Origin: Psychrobacter pygoscelis
Lineage (GTDB): Bacteria > Pseudomonadota > Gammaproteobacteria > Pseudomonadales > Moraxellaceae
NCBI RefSeq assembly: GCF_004335015.1
Contig: NZ_RQRU01000002.1
Span: 744,001-808,000 of the forward strand
DNA: 64,000 bases
Reading direction: 5' to 3'
Every line of letters starts with the position of its first letter. The first letter of the stretch is position 1. Positions 8,565 to 17,136 of this stretch are shown piece by piece. Under the pieces are notes generated by a model. That model was given only the letters and a program-made list of their open reading frames with translations, had not been told where the DNA came from and made no database searches. The position numbers and the translations under genes are program-made.

Positions 8565-8814
8565 AGGGCTTCCTTGCAAAGGGATGGTCTAAATTGAGAC
8601 CGAGTATAGGAGATCATCAAAACGTTATAAAACCAACGTTAGCGTCTTAAAATAGCATTATTTCCTAGTACTAAAGCAATAATTTGTGGCGAATATTAGA
8701 TATTATTTTTATTATATTCAGCTTTTTGCTAATCGTGACTGATTTTAGCAAAGGCTTAGCTGCTATTTATGAGTTAAAAGGGTCTTGATAAATAAAGGGT
8801 TTTAATGGATAAAG

Positions 8815-9066
8815 GTGCCGCTTGTCATGCGTATTCATGCTAAATATTATCGTTTAATTTTTACGGGGATGATGGCGATATTGATGTCGTTTATTATCTC
8901 GACCGTCTTGCTGTTGATCAAAATTGGTTGGAGCGATCACTTCATTGACGACTTGCTGCATTCGTGGAGTTTGGCCTTCATGGTCGCGTGGCCGTGCGCG
9001 TATATTTGTGCTTATCTCATCCAAGAGCACGTGCTAAGCCGCATTGAGTTTCATCGTGATGAGTGA
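8815..9066 (+). CDS. DUF2798-type two-helix membrane protein
   Basis: An 83-residue protein with two hydrophobic segments (FTGMMAILMSFIISTVLLLI and WSLAFMVAWPCAYICAYLI) separated by a short polar loop with the motif FIDDLLHSWSLAF. This is the pattern of the DUF2798 family of small membrane proteins, whose function is unknown. The frame begins at GTG 8815; an ATG at 8827 preceded by AAAGG is an equally good start and would shorten it by four residues. It is convergent with the racemase gene. Confidence 0.65.
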   Translation: MPLVMRIHAKYYRLIFTGMMAILMSFIISTVLLLIKIGWSDHFIDDLLHSWSLAFMVAWPCAYICAYLIQEHVLSRIEFHRDE

Positions 9067-9097
9067 TGACTACCTCAGCAGCTTGCAAGCTTAAAAC

Positions 9098-9823
9098 TTA
9101 GCCTAAATTAGCGTCTGTTAATAAAAACTCAACCGCTGCTTTTGCATGAATCGCCGTCGTATCAAATACGGGTATCGGGCTATCAGATTGTTTAATTAAC
9201 AGTCCAATTTCGGTACAGCCTAGGATGACCCCTTGCGCCCCCTGCTCCGCTAATTGCTCAATAATTTCGACATAACGCTGGCGAGCAGTCTCAGTAAACT
9301 TACCTTGGCACAGCTCTTCATAAATAATGCGATGCACCTCATTACGAGCTAGCTCCTCGGGTACTATTACGCTCAGTCCGGCCTCAACCAAACGCTGCTT
9401 ATAGAAGTCCTCGGTCATGGTAAAGTTAGTCCCCAGTAGCGCGACCTTGGTCAGTCCCTTCTCTTGAATCGCCTTTGCTGTCGCCTCTGCAATATGAATT
9501 AAGGGTAAGTCCGTTGCCGCTTGCACTTCATGGGCGACCTTGTGCATGGTATTGGTGGCAATGAGCTGCCCTTGCGCCCCTGCTCGCTTTAAGCGCAATC
9601 CGCTCTCCACCAAAATTCCTGCCATCGCTTCCCAATCGTTCTGTGATTGCAACGCTTCGATAGGGGCAAAGTCTAAGCTGTGAATGAGCAAGTCCGCTGA
9701 ATGAAGGCCGCCTAATTCCCGTTTTACTCCTTGATTAATCAATTGATAATACGTTTGCGTACTCTCCCAGCTCATGCCGCCAATGATGCCTATCGTGCGT
9801 TGTTGCTGCGCAACCTTGTTCAT
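9098..9823 (-). CDS. aspartate/glutamate racemase family protein (YgeA-like)
   Basis: A 241-residue cofactor-independent amino-acid racemase fold. The N-terminus IGIIGGMSWESTQTYY is the family signature. The first catalytic position is ATNTMHK (Thr90, where aspartate racemases usually carry Cys) and the second is ILGCTEIGLL (Cys202). A Thr/Cys pair is the arrangement reported for the E. coli YgeA group, so this is probably an L-specific or broad-substrate racemase rather than a classic aspartate racemase. It is followed on the same strand after 45 bases by no gene, and preceded by an EamA exporter gene 45 bases upstream. The two may be co-transcribed. Confidence 0.85.
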   Translation of the reverse strand: MNKVAQQQRTIGIIGGMSWESTQTYYQLINQGVKRELGGLHSADLLIHSLDFAPIEALQSQNDWEAMAGILVESGLRLKRAGAQGQLIATNTMHKVAHEVQAATDLPLIHIAEATAKAIQEKGLTKVALLGTNFTMTEDFYKQRLVEAGLSVIVPEELARNEVHRIIYEELCQGKFTETARQRYVEIIEQLAEQGAQGVILGCTEIGLLIKQSDSPIPVFDTTAIHAKAAVEFLLTDANLG

Positions 9824-9868
9824 AATCTTTCCTTATTACTATTAAATTTTAGCTATTACCTAAATCAA

Positions 9869-10843
9869 TCAACTTAACGTAGCCTTCGCCTTGCGCGTAA
9901 AATGGCTGCGCTTTAAATTCGCCAATACTAATCCCGATAGAATCAATCCCATCGCCAGCATCTTCCACCAAGTCACCACCTCTCCGGTTAATAACACCGA
10001 GGTGACCATACCAAATACGGGCACTAACAGCGCAAACGGCATCACCTTTGAGGCGGTATTCTCGCTAAGCAGAAATGCCCACAATCCAAAGCCAATCAGA
10101 GTAGAAATATAAACAATAAAGCCAAGAGACAGCCATGATTTCATTGACGCCTCGGTAAAGGAGGCGACTTGCCAAGCAGCGGTCTCAAATATCAATGAGG
10201 CAATGGTCAAAATGACGCAGGCTATCAAGCCGCCCCACACCACCAATGACAGTGCCGATAAAGGCGCTGATATTGAAGCGGATCTCGAAGTTGATAGTGA
10301 AGCTGCATTTGCTACGCTACCCGCGAGTTCTGCGCGCAATAGCGAGGCCTGTTTGGAGGCTTGTTTAGAGGCAATGTTGCCAAAGCTCCAACCTGTAGCG
10401 GCAATCAGAATACAAATAAACCCAAGCAGCGGCATATCTCCCCCTAAGTTGGCAGCAATCACCGCTAGTCCCAATACGCCAATGACCATGCCGACTATCT
10501 GCATTCGGCTAACAGGCTCGCCCAGCATAAAATAAGCGAGCAGTACGGTGATAAATATCTGTAATTGCAAAAGTAAGGCGGTCAGGCCAGCCGAAGCCCC
10601 AAGGTGCATGGCGGTAAACACAAAGGCATATTGCATGACAAACGTGCCAATCGCATAAACGAATAAAGTGCGGTTAAACTTGGGCGGCCTAAGGAATAGT
10701 ACCAGCGGAATGGCGGTAAAAAAGAAGCGCATGGCACTGAGCATTAGCGGCGGAAAGCTCTCAAGGCCCCACGCAATAAAGGTAAAATTAATACCCCAGA
10801 TAAGGGTGACAATAACAGCCAGTAAAAGGTGAAGTGGGGTCAT
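9869..10843 (-). CDS. EamA family exporter (drug/metabolite transporter)
   Basis: A 324-residue inner-membrane protein with about ten hydrophobic helices in two EamA repeats. The first opens VTLIWGINFTFIAWGLESFPPLMLSA and the second has SFGNIASKQ and LSLVVWGGLI, very like E. coli EamA (YdeD), which exports O-acetylserine and cysteine. Between the repeats, about residues 160-200, is an inserted low-complexity linker rich in Ser and Ala containing the repeat SKQASKQAS, not usual in the family. It precedes the racemase gene by 45 bases in the same direction. The cargo is inferred only by resemblance. Confidence 0.82.
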   Translation of the reverse strand: MTPLHLLLAVIVTLIWGINFTFIAWGLESFPPLMLSAMRFFFTAIPLVLFLRPPKFNRTLFVYAIGTFVMQYAFVFTAMHLGASAGLTALLLQLQIFITVLLAYFMLGEPVSRMQIVGMVIGVLGLAVIAANLGGDMPLLGFICILIAATGWSFGNIASKQASKQASLLRAELAGSVANAASLSTSRSASISAPLSALSLVVWGGLIACVILTIASLIFETAAWQVASFTEASMKSWLSLGFIVYISTLIGFGLWAFLLSENTASKVMPFALLVPVFGMVTSVLLTGEVVTWWKMLAMGLILSGLVLANLKRSHFTRKAKATLS

Positions 10844-10911
10844 TTTTACCTAATCCTTATTATAATTGTTAATGGGTTAAGACTCAGACGAGATACTTAT
10901 TTATCAATAAT

Positions 10912-11493
10912 TTAGATCCACAACGACACCGCACAATATCCCGTCATCACTACAATTACTGCGTGAATCACTTTCATCACTCGCGGCAAATGCACCAGCT
11001 TTCGCAGCCAATGACCCCCTGCTGCCCACCAACCAATTGAGCCAATATTTATAAGGGCGCACATCATAAGCAGTGGCCAATTGTCCAGCCACAATCGCCC
11101 GTTATGCATCATGGCCAAGCTGGGCGCGACCATGGTCATCGTCCACGCTTTAGGGTTGAGCCACTGAAATAGCATGGCCTGCCCAAAGCTCAAGGGCAAC
11201 TCACCAAAGCGCTGCTTGGCCGCACCCTCCCCAATTTTTCACGGTTTAAGGCATCGTTGACGATAGTGCTAAAGTCACTTCGTGCCATCTGATGGGTCAG
11301 CCATAATAGATACAACGTGCCAAGGATTTTAATGGTCAGCATGATGCTGGGATGATTGACGATGAACGTCGCCATGCAATAGCATTAAGTTATTTGGCCC
11401 CGGCGTGATTGAACTGACCAACATAAAGATAGCCAGTGCAGCCAAACTTCCGCTAAATCCTGTCATCGCACTAGTCCACATGACTGTCTCCAT
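10912..11493 (-). pseudogene. LysE/RhtB family amino-acid exporter, broken
   Basis: From ATG 11493 (or 11466) the minus strand gives GFSGSLAALAIFMLVSSITPGPNNLMLL, the classic LysE/RhtB start. The frame is then lost and about 30 codons appear to be missing. The next piece, 11190-11375, gives NHPSIMLTIKILGTLYLLWLTHQMARS (the helix-3 region), and after another frame change 10912-11199 gives LSFGQAMLFQWLNPKAWTMTMVA through to the C-terminus. So there is at least one internal deletion and one further frameshift. It is divergent from the MocR regulator at 11653, a common pairing in which the regulator controls the exporter; here the target is dead. Confidence 0.85.
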
Positions 11494-11652
11494 AACCACT
11501 TATCATAACTGCCTCTTATAATTGCTTTAAATAAGGACTAACAACGACTATAGCGCCTGCGACCATAACAGACCCTATACGGTTTGCTTAACAGTTAACA
11601 AAGTGTATAGTTAGTTTTACCCTAACAATTGCTTTGAGATAGTGGCCTAACT

Positions 11653-13077
11653 ATGCCTGATGTTTATCAATTAAATCCTAATTTGACCAAGACTGCTGCG
11701 GTGCAAGAGTGGATTTGCCAGCGTATTGACTGGCACATCTATCAGCCCAATCAGCGCGTTCCCTCTGTGCGTAAATTGGCCCAGCTATTAGACGTGTCCA
11801 GCTTTACGATTAGCCAAGCTTATGAGCAGCTGGTCGCGACCAACGTGCTCATTGCCAAACCCAGCTCTGGCTATTACGTGCGGCCGCAAGCCATGACCAG
11901 CAGCCCGATAGAATCTGTCGTAGAAAAACCTGTTATCGACACCCGCTGGCTGACGCAGCAAGTGTTTAGCGACATTCCCCGTCATAGGGCGTCAGGGGTC
12001 GGCGTGCTCCCTAATGACTGGGTTCGCAATGACAAGATGGAGTGGGCCATCCGCCAAGTGACCCAGCAAGCCGACAGCTTTATCTATGATTACGGCGTGA
12101 TTCAGGGCTATCTGCCGCTTCGTCAGCAGCTCGCGCAGCATTTGGACACTCTCGGTATGCAGACCAGTGCCAAGACCATCATCACCACAGCTGGGGTCTC
12201 GCAAGCCGTCACCGTTGTTTCACAATTATTATTGCAACCTGGCGACACGGTGATGGTGGATGCGCCCGGTTGGTTTTGGTTATCGAGTTGCTTGCAGCAG
12301 CAAGGCTTTACCGTCGTGGCTGTCGAGCGTGACCATCTCGGTCCTGATATTGAACACATGCAAAAGCTCTTTGCCAGCCATCATCCCAAGCTCTATCTGA
12401 CCAATAGCGTGCTGCACAACCCGACCTCTTGTAACTTGCACCCTGCCCGCGCCCATCAGGTGCTCAACCTCATCCATGAGCATGACGCTTATATCTTTGA
12501 AGACGACTTATACGCCGCATTTGTACCGGGCGGTCAAGCACTGCGCTATGCCAGTCTCGATCAGTTCGAGCGAGTGTTTTATGCGACGGGGTTTTCAAAG
12601 TCGATGGCATCCGGCTGGCGCGTGGGTATGCTCGTGAGTCCAGAGCGCTTTATCGACGGGGTGCTGCGCATGAAGACGCTCAGCAATATGACCACGCCGG
12701 AGTTTGGCGAGCGCGTCATCCATAAGCTATGGACGCAGGGGGAATATCGACGGCAGCTCAATAAAGTACAGCAGCATTTGTACTCGGCGCACCAAACGTT
12801 GCGCGAGGCTCTGCCCAATATCGGTATTGAGTATCCAGAGCATACGCAGCCCGGTATGTTTATCTGGGCAGACACTGGGCAAGATACGGGTCAGTTGGCA
12901 TTGGATGCTTATCAGGATGGTTGGCTGGTTGCGCCCGGTCAGCTGTTTTATCCGGACGCACGGGCGTCGACGCATTTGCGGCTGAATGTGGGGACGACTT
13001 CGAGTGAGTTTTTGGCGTGGTTGGGGAGGTATTTAGAAGAACGTGCACAGCAAACCGCTAAAAGCGATGCACGTTAG
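11653..13077 (+). CDS. MocR/GntR family regulator with aminotransferase domain
   Basis: A 474-residue fusion. Residues about 10-80 form a GntR winged helix (VPSVRKLAQLLDVSSFTISQAYEQLVATNVL and GYYVRP). Residues about 115-465 form a fold-type I aminotransferase-like domain, with NSVLHNPTSCNL, the PLP-binding YIFEDDLYAAF and the PLP lysine in GFSKSMASGWRVG (Lys316). MocR proteins sense PLP-linked amino compounds and regulate rather than catalyse. It is divergent from a broken LysE exporter, its probable former target. A relic of a second MocR C-terminus lies at 17667-17821. Confidence 0.88.
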   Translation: MPDVYQLNPNLTKTAAVQEWICQRIDWHIYQPNQRVPSVRKLAQLLDVSSFTISQAYEQLVATNVLIAKPSSGYYVRPQAMTSSPIESVVEKPVIDTRWLTQQVFSDIPRHRASGVGVLPNDWVRNDKMEWAIRQVTQQADSFIYDYGVIQGYLPLRQQLAQHLDTLGMQTSAKTIITTAGVSQAVTVVSQLLLQPGDTVMVDAPGWFWLSSCLQQQGFTVVAVERDHLGPDIEHMQKLFASHHPKLYLTNSVLHNPTSCNLHPARAHQVLNLIHEHDAYIFEDDLYAAFVPGGQALRYASLDQFERVFYATGFSKSMASGWRVGMLVSPERFIDGVLRMKTLSNMTTPEFGERVIHKLWTQGEYRRQLNKVQQHLYSAHQTLREALPNIGIEYPEHTQPGMFIWADTGQDTGQLALDAYQDGWLVAPGQLFYPDARASTHLRLNVGTTSSEFLAWLGRYLEERAQQTAKSDAR

Positions 13078-13274
13078 AGCCCAATGAGTCGGACGTGCAC
13101 AAATTTTTCGATTATTTGTGCACGTTTTTCTAAATAAGCAAAAATTGGTAAAGAAAATTACTATGTTAATCAGCAATTATTTAACTGACTTCAGCAAGCC
13201 TATCAAACTGGTGATAAAGTTTAAGAACTGGTTGCCTCAACCCCTATATTTATAATTTTAATAAAGGAATAACA

Positions 13275-13625
13275 ATGACAGAAACGCCTATAAAAAGTTA
13301 CCACGGCTCATGCCTATGCCAACAAGTCCGCTTTAGTATTACCGGATTTAGGGGAACGGTCGGTAACTGCCATTGCACCATGTGCCGCAAGTTTCATGGT
13401 GCGGCCTTTGCCACTTTGGTCAATGTGGAAGGATTAACTTGGCTATCGGGACTAGAGCAACTCAAGGATTTCGTCGCGCCTAACGGTACTATCCGCACTT
13501 TTTGCTCGCACTGTGGTTCTAGCATCGGCTTTAGAAGTAAAGACGCGTCACTTGATGAGATTGAGATGGCGATTGCAACCTTTGATGAAGACTTGCCTGT
13601 TAATGTCGATGTACAAATCTATTGA
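13275..13625 (+). CDS. GFA (Mss4-like zinc) family protein, C-terminus truncated
   Basis: A 116-residue protein with the GFA family zinc ligands GSCLCQQVRF, NCHCTMCRKFHGAAF and FCSHCGSSIGF, the same fold as glutathione-dependent formaldehyde-activating proteins. AAAGGA precedes the ATG by 7 bases. The frame stops with TGA after DVQIY, but the same frame continues for 21 more residues (AYKANWSELSPTIKTCLEGEA, stop at 13689-13691), which reads like the normal GFA C-terminus with YKANW. A nonsense mutation therefore seems to have removed the last part. The zinc sites are intact, so the short form may still fold. Confidence 0.75.
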   Translation: MTETPIKSYHGSCLCQQVRFSITGFRGTVGNCHCTMCRKFHGAAFATLVNVEGLTWLSGLEQLKDFVAPNGTIRTFCSHCGSSIGFRSKDASLDEIEMAIATFDEDLPVNVDVQIY

Positions 13626-13721
13626 GCTTATAAAGCCAACTGGAGTGAGCTTAGCCCTACTATCAAAACCTGTCTCGAAGGGGAGGCTTAATGACTCGTT
13701 AGGCTCAGCGTGAAGATTATC

Positions 13722-13900
13722 TCACCACCAATACGTCGGATAGTGCCTCTTTTCGTCCTCATTACTATTTATTACATCGCTACCTAAATTGTTGTAAATC
13801 AGCGCCACCATGACCAGCACTATAGAGCCTAGCAGCGTTGGCGTTAATAAAAACTGCCAACTGGCCCCGCCAATCATCACGATTAATGGGCTTCATCCAG
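13722..13900 (-). pseudogene. HPP family membrane protein relic (C-terminus)
   Basis: The minus strand reads LIVMIGGASWQFLLTPTLLGSIVLVMVALIYNNL and ends RHYPTYWW-TGA at 13722-13724. The helix pattern, the Asn-Asn-Leu and the terminal R-x-Y-P-x-Y-W match the end of HPP family membrane proteins. No N-terminal part remains upstream, so only about 55 codons survive. The rest of 13692-14068 holds nothing else I can identify. Confidence 0.6.
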
Positions 13901-14068
13901 CCCACGACAAATAGCCGATCGCTTATTTATAGTTGGGGAAGGGATTATGGTAGCGGCACAAACTGAGCAGCGAGATTTAGACTGGGATATTCATAGCACA
14001 GTGCGTATGCTCGTAGGACACGGCTAACTCATGCTATAGAAAACTAAAGTATAGGGTCATCAAAGACA

Positions 14069-14608
14069 ATGCTCAAACCTCATTTCCAGCTGCTAGCCGA
14101 CTATAATGCCAGCATGAACCAGAAAATCTGCGCCAGTATTGCTGAGTTATCAGATGATGCGTTATGGCAAGACAAAGGCGCGTTCTTTGCTTCGATTTTG
14201 GGGACGCTCAATCATATTATGGTCGGCGATTTAATTTGGTTGACCCGCTTTAACGGTCATCCCAACGATGCCAATGGTTTTAACGCTCTAAGTCAATTGT
14301 CAGAATTTACCTTACCGAGCCAATTAACCCAAACCCTCTATAACAGCAAAGAAGATTACACTCATAGTCGTCTTGAATTAGACAGCATAATTATTCAATT
14401 CATCAAAGAGTTAGCTGAGGTCGATTTGAGCCAATCTCTGACTTATACCAATAGCAAAAGTGCTCAATTTAGCAAACCCTTCTCACAGCTACTGCTGCAC
14501 CTATTCAACCACCAAACCCATCACCGTGGTCAAGTGACGACTTTACTCAAGCAAATGGACATCGATGTGAGCGAGACGGATTTGTTGGTGTTGATTGATC
14601 AAGCATAG
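14069..14608 (+). CDS. DinB family metal-binding four-helix protein
   Basis: A 179-residue protein of the DinB/YfiT four-helix superfamily. The likely metal ligands are His49 in GTLNHIMVGD and His148/His152 in LFNHQTHHRGQ, the usual three-His arrangement. ALWQDKGAFFASILGTLNH is characteristic of the group most often annotated as damage-inducible DinB proteins (unrelated to DNA polymerase IV). Some relatives act as thiol-dependent transferases; nothing here fixes a substrate. A decayed paralogue lies 3 kb downstream at 17137. The gene stands alone. Confidence 0.85.
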   Translation: MLKPHFQLLADYNASMNQKICASIAELSDDALWQDKGAFFASILGTLNHIMVGDLIWLTRFNGHPNDANGFNALSQLSEFTLPSQLTQTLYNSKEDYTHSRLELDSIIIQFIKELAEVDLSQSLTYTNSKSAQFSKPFSQLLLHLFNHQTHHRGQVTTLLKQMDIDVSETDLLVLIDQA

Positions 14609-14703
14609 TTATAACCACCCCGCTGCAAGACAAGCTTACGCTTAAACGTTAGCTAGCTAAGTTGATAATTATTTGCAATTTATCTCTATATAAAGATAAT
14701 TAA

Positions 14704-15249
14704 TTAACTATTAATGGGGAGTGTCGCTTCCATTTTCTTGAGCAGCATATTCACAATAACCACTTCTTCCTGACTGAGTCCACTCAATAATTCATTCTCT
14801 AAAACAATATGTGACGATACGGCTTTTTCAATGAGGTGCTTGCCATCTTTTGTTAATTTGACCAATAAGCTACGTTTGTCTTCAGGGTTATCCACCCGTT
14901 CAATCAATTGCTTCTTTTCAAGATGCTGTAAGCGATTGGTCATCGTTCCCGAGCTGACCATCATACTGTCAAATAATGCGGTAGGGCTTAGGCAGTAAGG
15001 CTCTCCCGAGCGTCGCAGCGTCGCTAACACATCGAACTCCCAATGGTTCAGTCCAAACTTGGCTTTATAGTTGGTGGCCAACTGACGCATTATGATGACT
15101 TCAAGACGTTTGATACGTCCGATGGTTTCCATCACCTGCAATTGCTCACTGCCATAACCTTGCGCTTGCCACTGAGCAATAATTTGCTCTACCGCATCTG
15201 GAGCTTTGATATTATCATCGCTAACTGCTGCGTTTTGTTTCACTGCCAT
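14704..15249 (-). CDS. MarR family transcriptional regulator
   Basis: A 181-residue winged-helix repressor. The core is LNHWEFDVLATLRRSGEPYCLSPTALFD, MMVSSGTMTNRLQHLEKKQLIERVDNPEDKRSLLVKLTKDG, the wing motif D-x-R being DKRS. I placed the start at 15249 because AGGAG lies 8 bases upstream; 20 extra in-frame codons before it lack a ribosome site and would run into the operator. It is divergent from an EamA exporter-nitroreductase operon, and two copies of a TTATCT-N8-AGATAA palindrome lie between them. Autorepression and control of the exporter operon by a small-molecule ligand are likely. Confidence 0.9.
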   Translation of the reverse strand: MAVKQNAAVSDDNIKAPDAVEQIIAQWQAQGYGSEQLQVMETIGRIKRLEVIIMRQLATNYKAKFGLNHWEFDVLATLRRSGEPYCLSPTALFDSMMVSSGTMTNRLQHLEKKQLIERVDNPEDKRSLLVKLTKDGKHLIEKAVSSHIVLENELLSGLSQEEVVIVNMLLKKMEATLPINS

Positions 15250-15283
15250 AATGACTTTCTCCTGATATAAAACCTGTCTAATA

Positions 15284-15303
15284 TTATCTTGACATAGAGA
15301 TAA
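15284..15303. promoter_or_regulatory. predicted MarR operator 1
   Basis: An inverted repeat TTATCT-N8-AGATAA overlaps the exporter promoter -35 (TTGACA, 15289-15294). It is nearly identical to operator 2, whose centre is 37 bases away. Confidence 0.7.
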
Positions 15304-15317
15304 AATCATCTAGTATA
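15289..15317 (+). promoter_or_regulatory. sigma70 promoter of the eamA-nitroreductase operon
   Basis: A perfect -35 TTGACA (15289-15294) is followed at 16-17 bases by TAGTAT/AGTATA as -10. Initiation near 15324 would lie inside operator 2, so repressor at both sites would block binding and escape of polymerase. Confidence 0.6.
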
Positions 15318-15320
15318 TAT

Positions 15321-15340
15321 TTATCTTAATGTAGAGATAA
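15321..15340. promoter_or_regulatory. predicted MarR operator 2
   Basis: The second TTATCT-N8-AGATAA palindrome, ending three bases before the exporter ATG and covering the expected transcription start. The 37-base centre spacing puts the two sites about 3.5 helical turns apart. Confidence 0.7.
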
Positions 15341-15343
15341 ATT

Positions 15344-16396
15344 ATGACACAGGTAGCGCCAAACCCCAAGACGTCTTCTAATTCCTTACCGCAACCAATC
15401 ATCCCGCTAAGCACTTTGTCTCCTAATCCCCTTGAACCAAAATATTGGTTAAACACTTTATTAACGATGCTAGCACCCATATTTTGGGGAACGACCTACA
15501 TCGTCACTACAGAATATTTGCCAATCGACCGACCGTTATTTGCTGCGTTATTCCGAGTATTGCCCGCTGGTATCTTATTGACACTATGGGCTCGAAAACT
15601 GCCCAAATCTCACCAGTGGCCGCGAATACTCATACTGTCATTCTTAAATATTAGCTGCTTTCAAGCTTTGCTATTTGTCGCCGCTTATCGACTGCCTGGC
15701 GGTATTGCAGCGGTTATTGGCGCGGTTCAGCCCTTGATTATTATGGCGCTAATCTGGCGCTTTGAGCATCAATCGCCTCGCTCGGTCGCCTTATTGGCTA
15801 CTCTGGCCGCTATCGTCGGCATGGCCATGTTGTTAATTACGCCTGAAGCAGAATGGGACACAATAGGATTGCTCGCCGCCGTTCTAGGCGCCGTATCTAT
15901 GGCCGTCGGTGTTTATTTGACCAAGCGCTGGAAACCACCGGTCAGCAATCTAACCTTTACCGGTTGGCAATTGTTATTTGGCGGTCTGATGCTATTGCCA
16001 TTGGCCTTTTGGCAGGAGTCCTTTCCCACCAATCTAACGACGGATAACCTACTAGGCTATGCCTATCTCGCAATCTTTGGCTCTCTTATTGCTTACAGCT
16101 TATGGTTTCGCGGTATTGAAAAACTGCCCTCTGTGGCGGTGTCTATTCTAGGTGCGTTTAGTCCCATTACGGCGACCGTGATCGGTTGGGTGGTCTTAAA
16201 TCAGCGGTTATCACTACTACAAAGCCTCGGTTTTATTATTGTACTGGTAGCCGTCTTTATCGTCCAACGTGATGGTAATAAAGCCAATAAGAAGCCTGTT
16301 AAGCAAGATAACGCCATCTACTCAACGCATTCAATCAACACAACTGATTCAACCACCCCAACTGACATCAATGTCAACAAGGAGAGTAAACCGTGA
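15344..16396 (+). CDS. EamA family exporter, MarR-controlled
   Basis: A 350-residue membrane protein with ten helices in two EamA repeats: APIFWGTTYIVTTEYLPIDRPLFAALFRVLPAG begins the first and GSLIAYSLWFRGIEKLPSVAVSILGAFSPITATVIGW lies in the second. The first ~35 and last ~45 residues are polar extensions outside the domain. No clear Shine-Dalgarno precedes ATG 15344; the space is taken by operator 2, so translation may be weak or leaderless-like. It overlaps the nitroreductase gene by 4 bases, so the two are translationally coupled. Export of a toxic compound, with the reductase modifying it, is an inference from the operon. Confidence 0.85.
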   Translation: MTQVAPNPKTSSNSLPQPIIPLSTLSPNPLEPKYWLNTLLTMLAPIFWGTTYIVTTEYLPIDRPLFAALFRVLPAGILLTLWARKLPKSHQWPRILILSFLNISCFQALLFVAAYRLPGGIAAVIGAVQPLIIMALIWRFEHQSPRSVALLATLAAIVGMAMLLITPEAEWDTIGLLAAVLGAVSMAVGVYLTKRWKPPVSNLTFTGWQLLFGGLMLLPLAFWQESFPTNLTTDNLLGYAYLAIFGSLIAYSLWFRGIEKLPSVAVSILGAFSPITATVIGWVVLNQRLSLLQSLGFIIVLVAVFIVQRDGNKANKKPVKQDNAIYSTHSINTTDSTTPTDINVNKESKP

Positions 16397-17004
16397 ATTT
16401 AGCAGCGCTATTAAACCAAAGAACCGCCTACTACGATTATGACGCTAATGAGTCAGTTGACAGGCAAACTATCGAGCAGCTTGTAACCGAAGCGATGAAA
16501 GCACCGTCTGCTTATCACTTGCAAAATTGGTACTTTATTGCAGTGACCACTCCTGAACATAAAAACAAGTTATGTCAGGTTGCCTATGAGCAAAGGCAGA
16601 TTCTATCTGCCGCTGTCACCTTTATCGTTTGCGGGGATATGGATGGCTATAAGCGCCTGCCAGCAGCCTTACAGCCAAGTATTGATATGGGCACACTACC
16701 ACAGATCCTAGCGACCAGCTTTATTGAAGGGATAAATAACAGTCATCCTAACAACCCTCAACTTAGACGCGATGAGGCTATTCGAAGTGCTTCACTGGCA
16801 AGTATGGTATTGATGCTGACTGCTGAAAGTAAGGGGTTTGCGACAGGGCCAATGAGTGGCTTCGATATTACAGCACTGCAAGAGGCTTTTGATTTGCCTG
16901 AGTACTTACTGCCGGTGATGTTAGTTACTGTGGGAACAACGACTGTTCCAAGGTTTCCTTCTAAACAGCGACTGCCCGTCGTAGATAAGCTAACCATTCT
17001 ATAA
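16393..17004 (+). CDS. nitroreductase family flavoprotein
   Basis: A 203-residue FMN-dependent oxidoreductase of the nitroreductase fold. Visible features are LNQRTAYYDYD (the R-R/T-x-R-x-F/Y start region), APSAYHLQNWYFI (a form of the SxxNxQPW FMN site), ASLASMVLMLTAESKGFATGPMSGFD and the C-terminal VTVGTTTVPRFPSKQRLP. The start is GTG 16393 inside the exporter stop, with AAGGAGAG 7 bases upstream. Coupling to the exporter under MarR control suggests a shared response to a quinone, nitro or similar electrophile; the substrate is unknown. Confidence 0.85.
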   Translation: MNLAALLNQRTAYYDYDANESVDRQTIEQLVTEAMKAPSAYHLQNWYFIAVTTPEHKNKLCQVAYEQRQILSAAVTFIVCGDMDGYKRLPAALQPSIDMGTLPQILATSFIEGINNSHPNNPQLRRDEAIRSASLASMVLMLTAESKGFATGPMSGFDITALQEAFDLPEYLLPVMLVTVGTTTVPRFPSKQRLPVVDKLTIL

Positions 17005-17136
17005 AATACGCCATTGGGTAAATTTTTTACTATCAAAACAAGGAGGCTACCCTATTAGACAGCCGCTATTGGTAAGTTACCCACTAGAAGCCTACCTTTA
17101 TTTTACCCTTATCGAGTTAATCAGGAGTCGCCTGCA

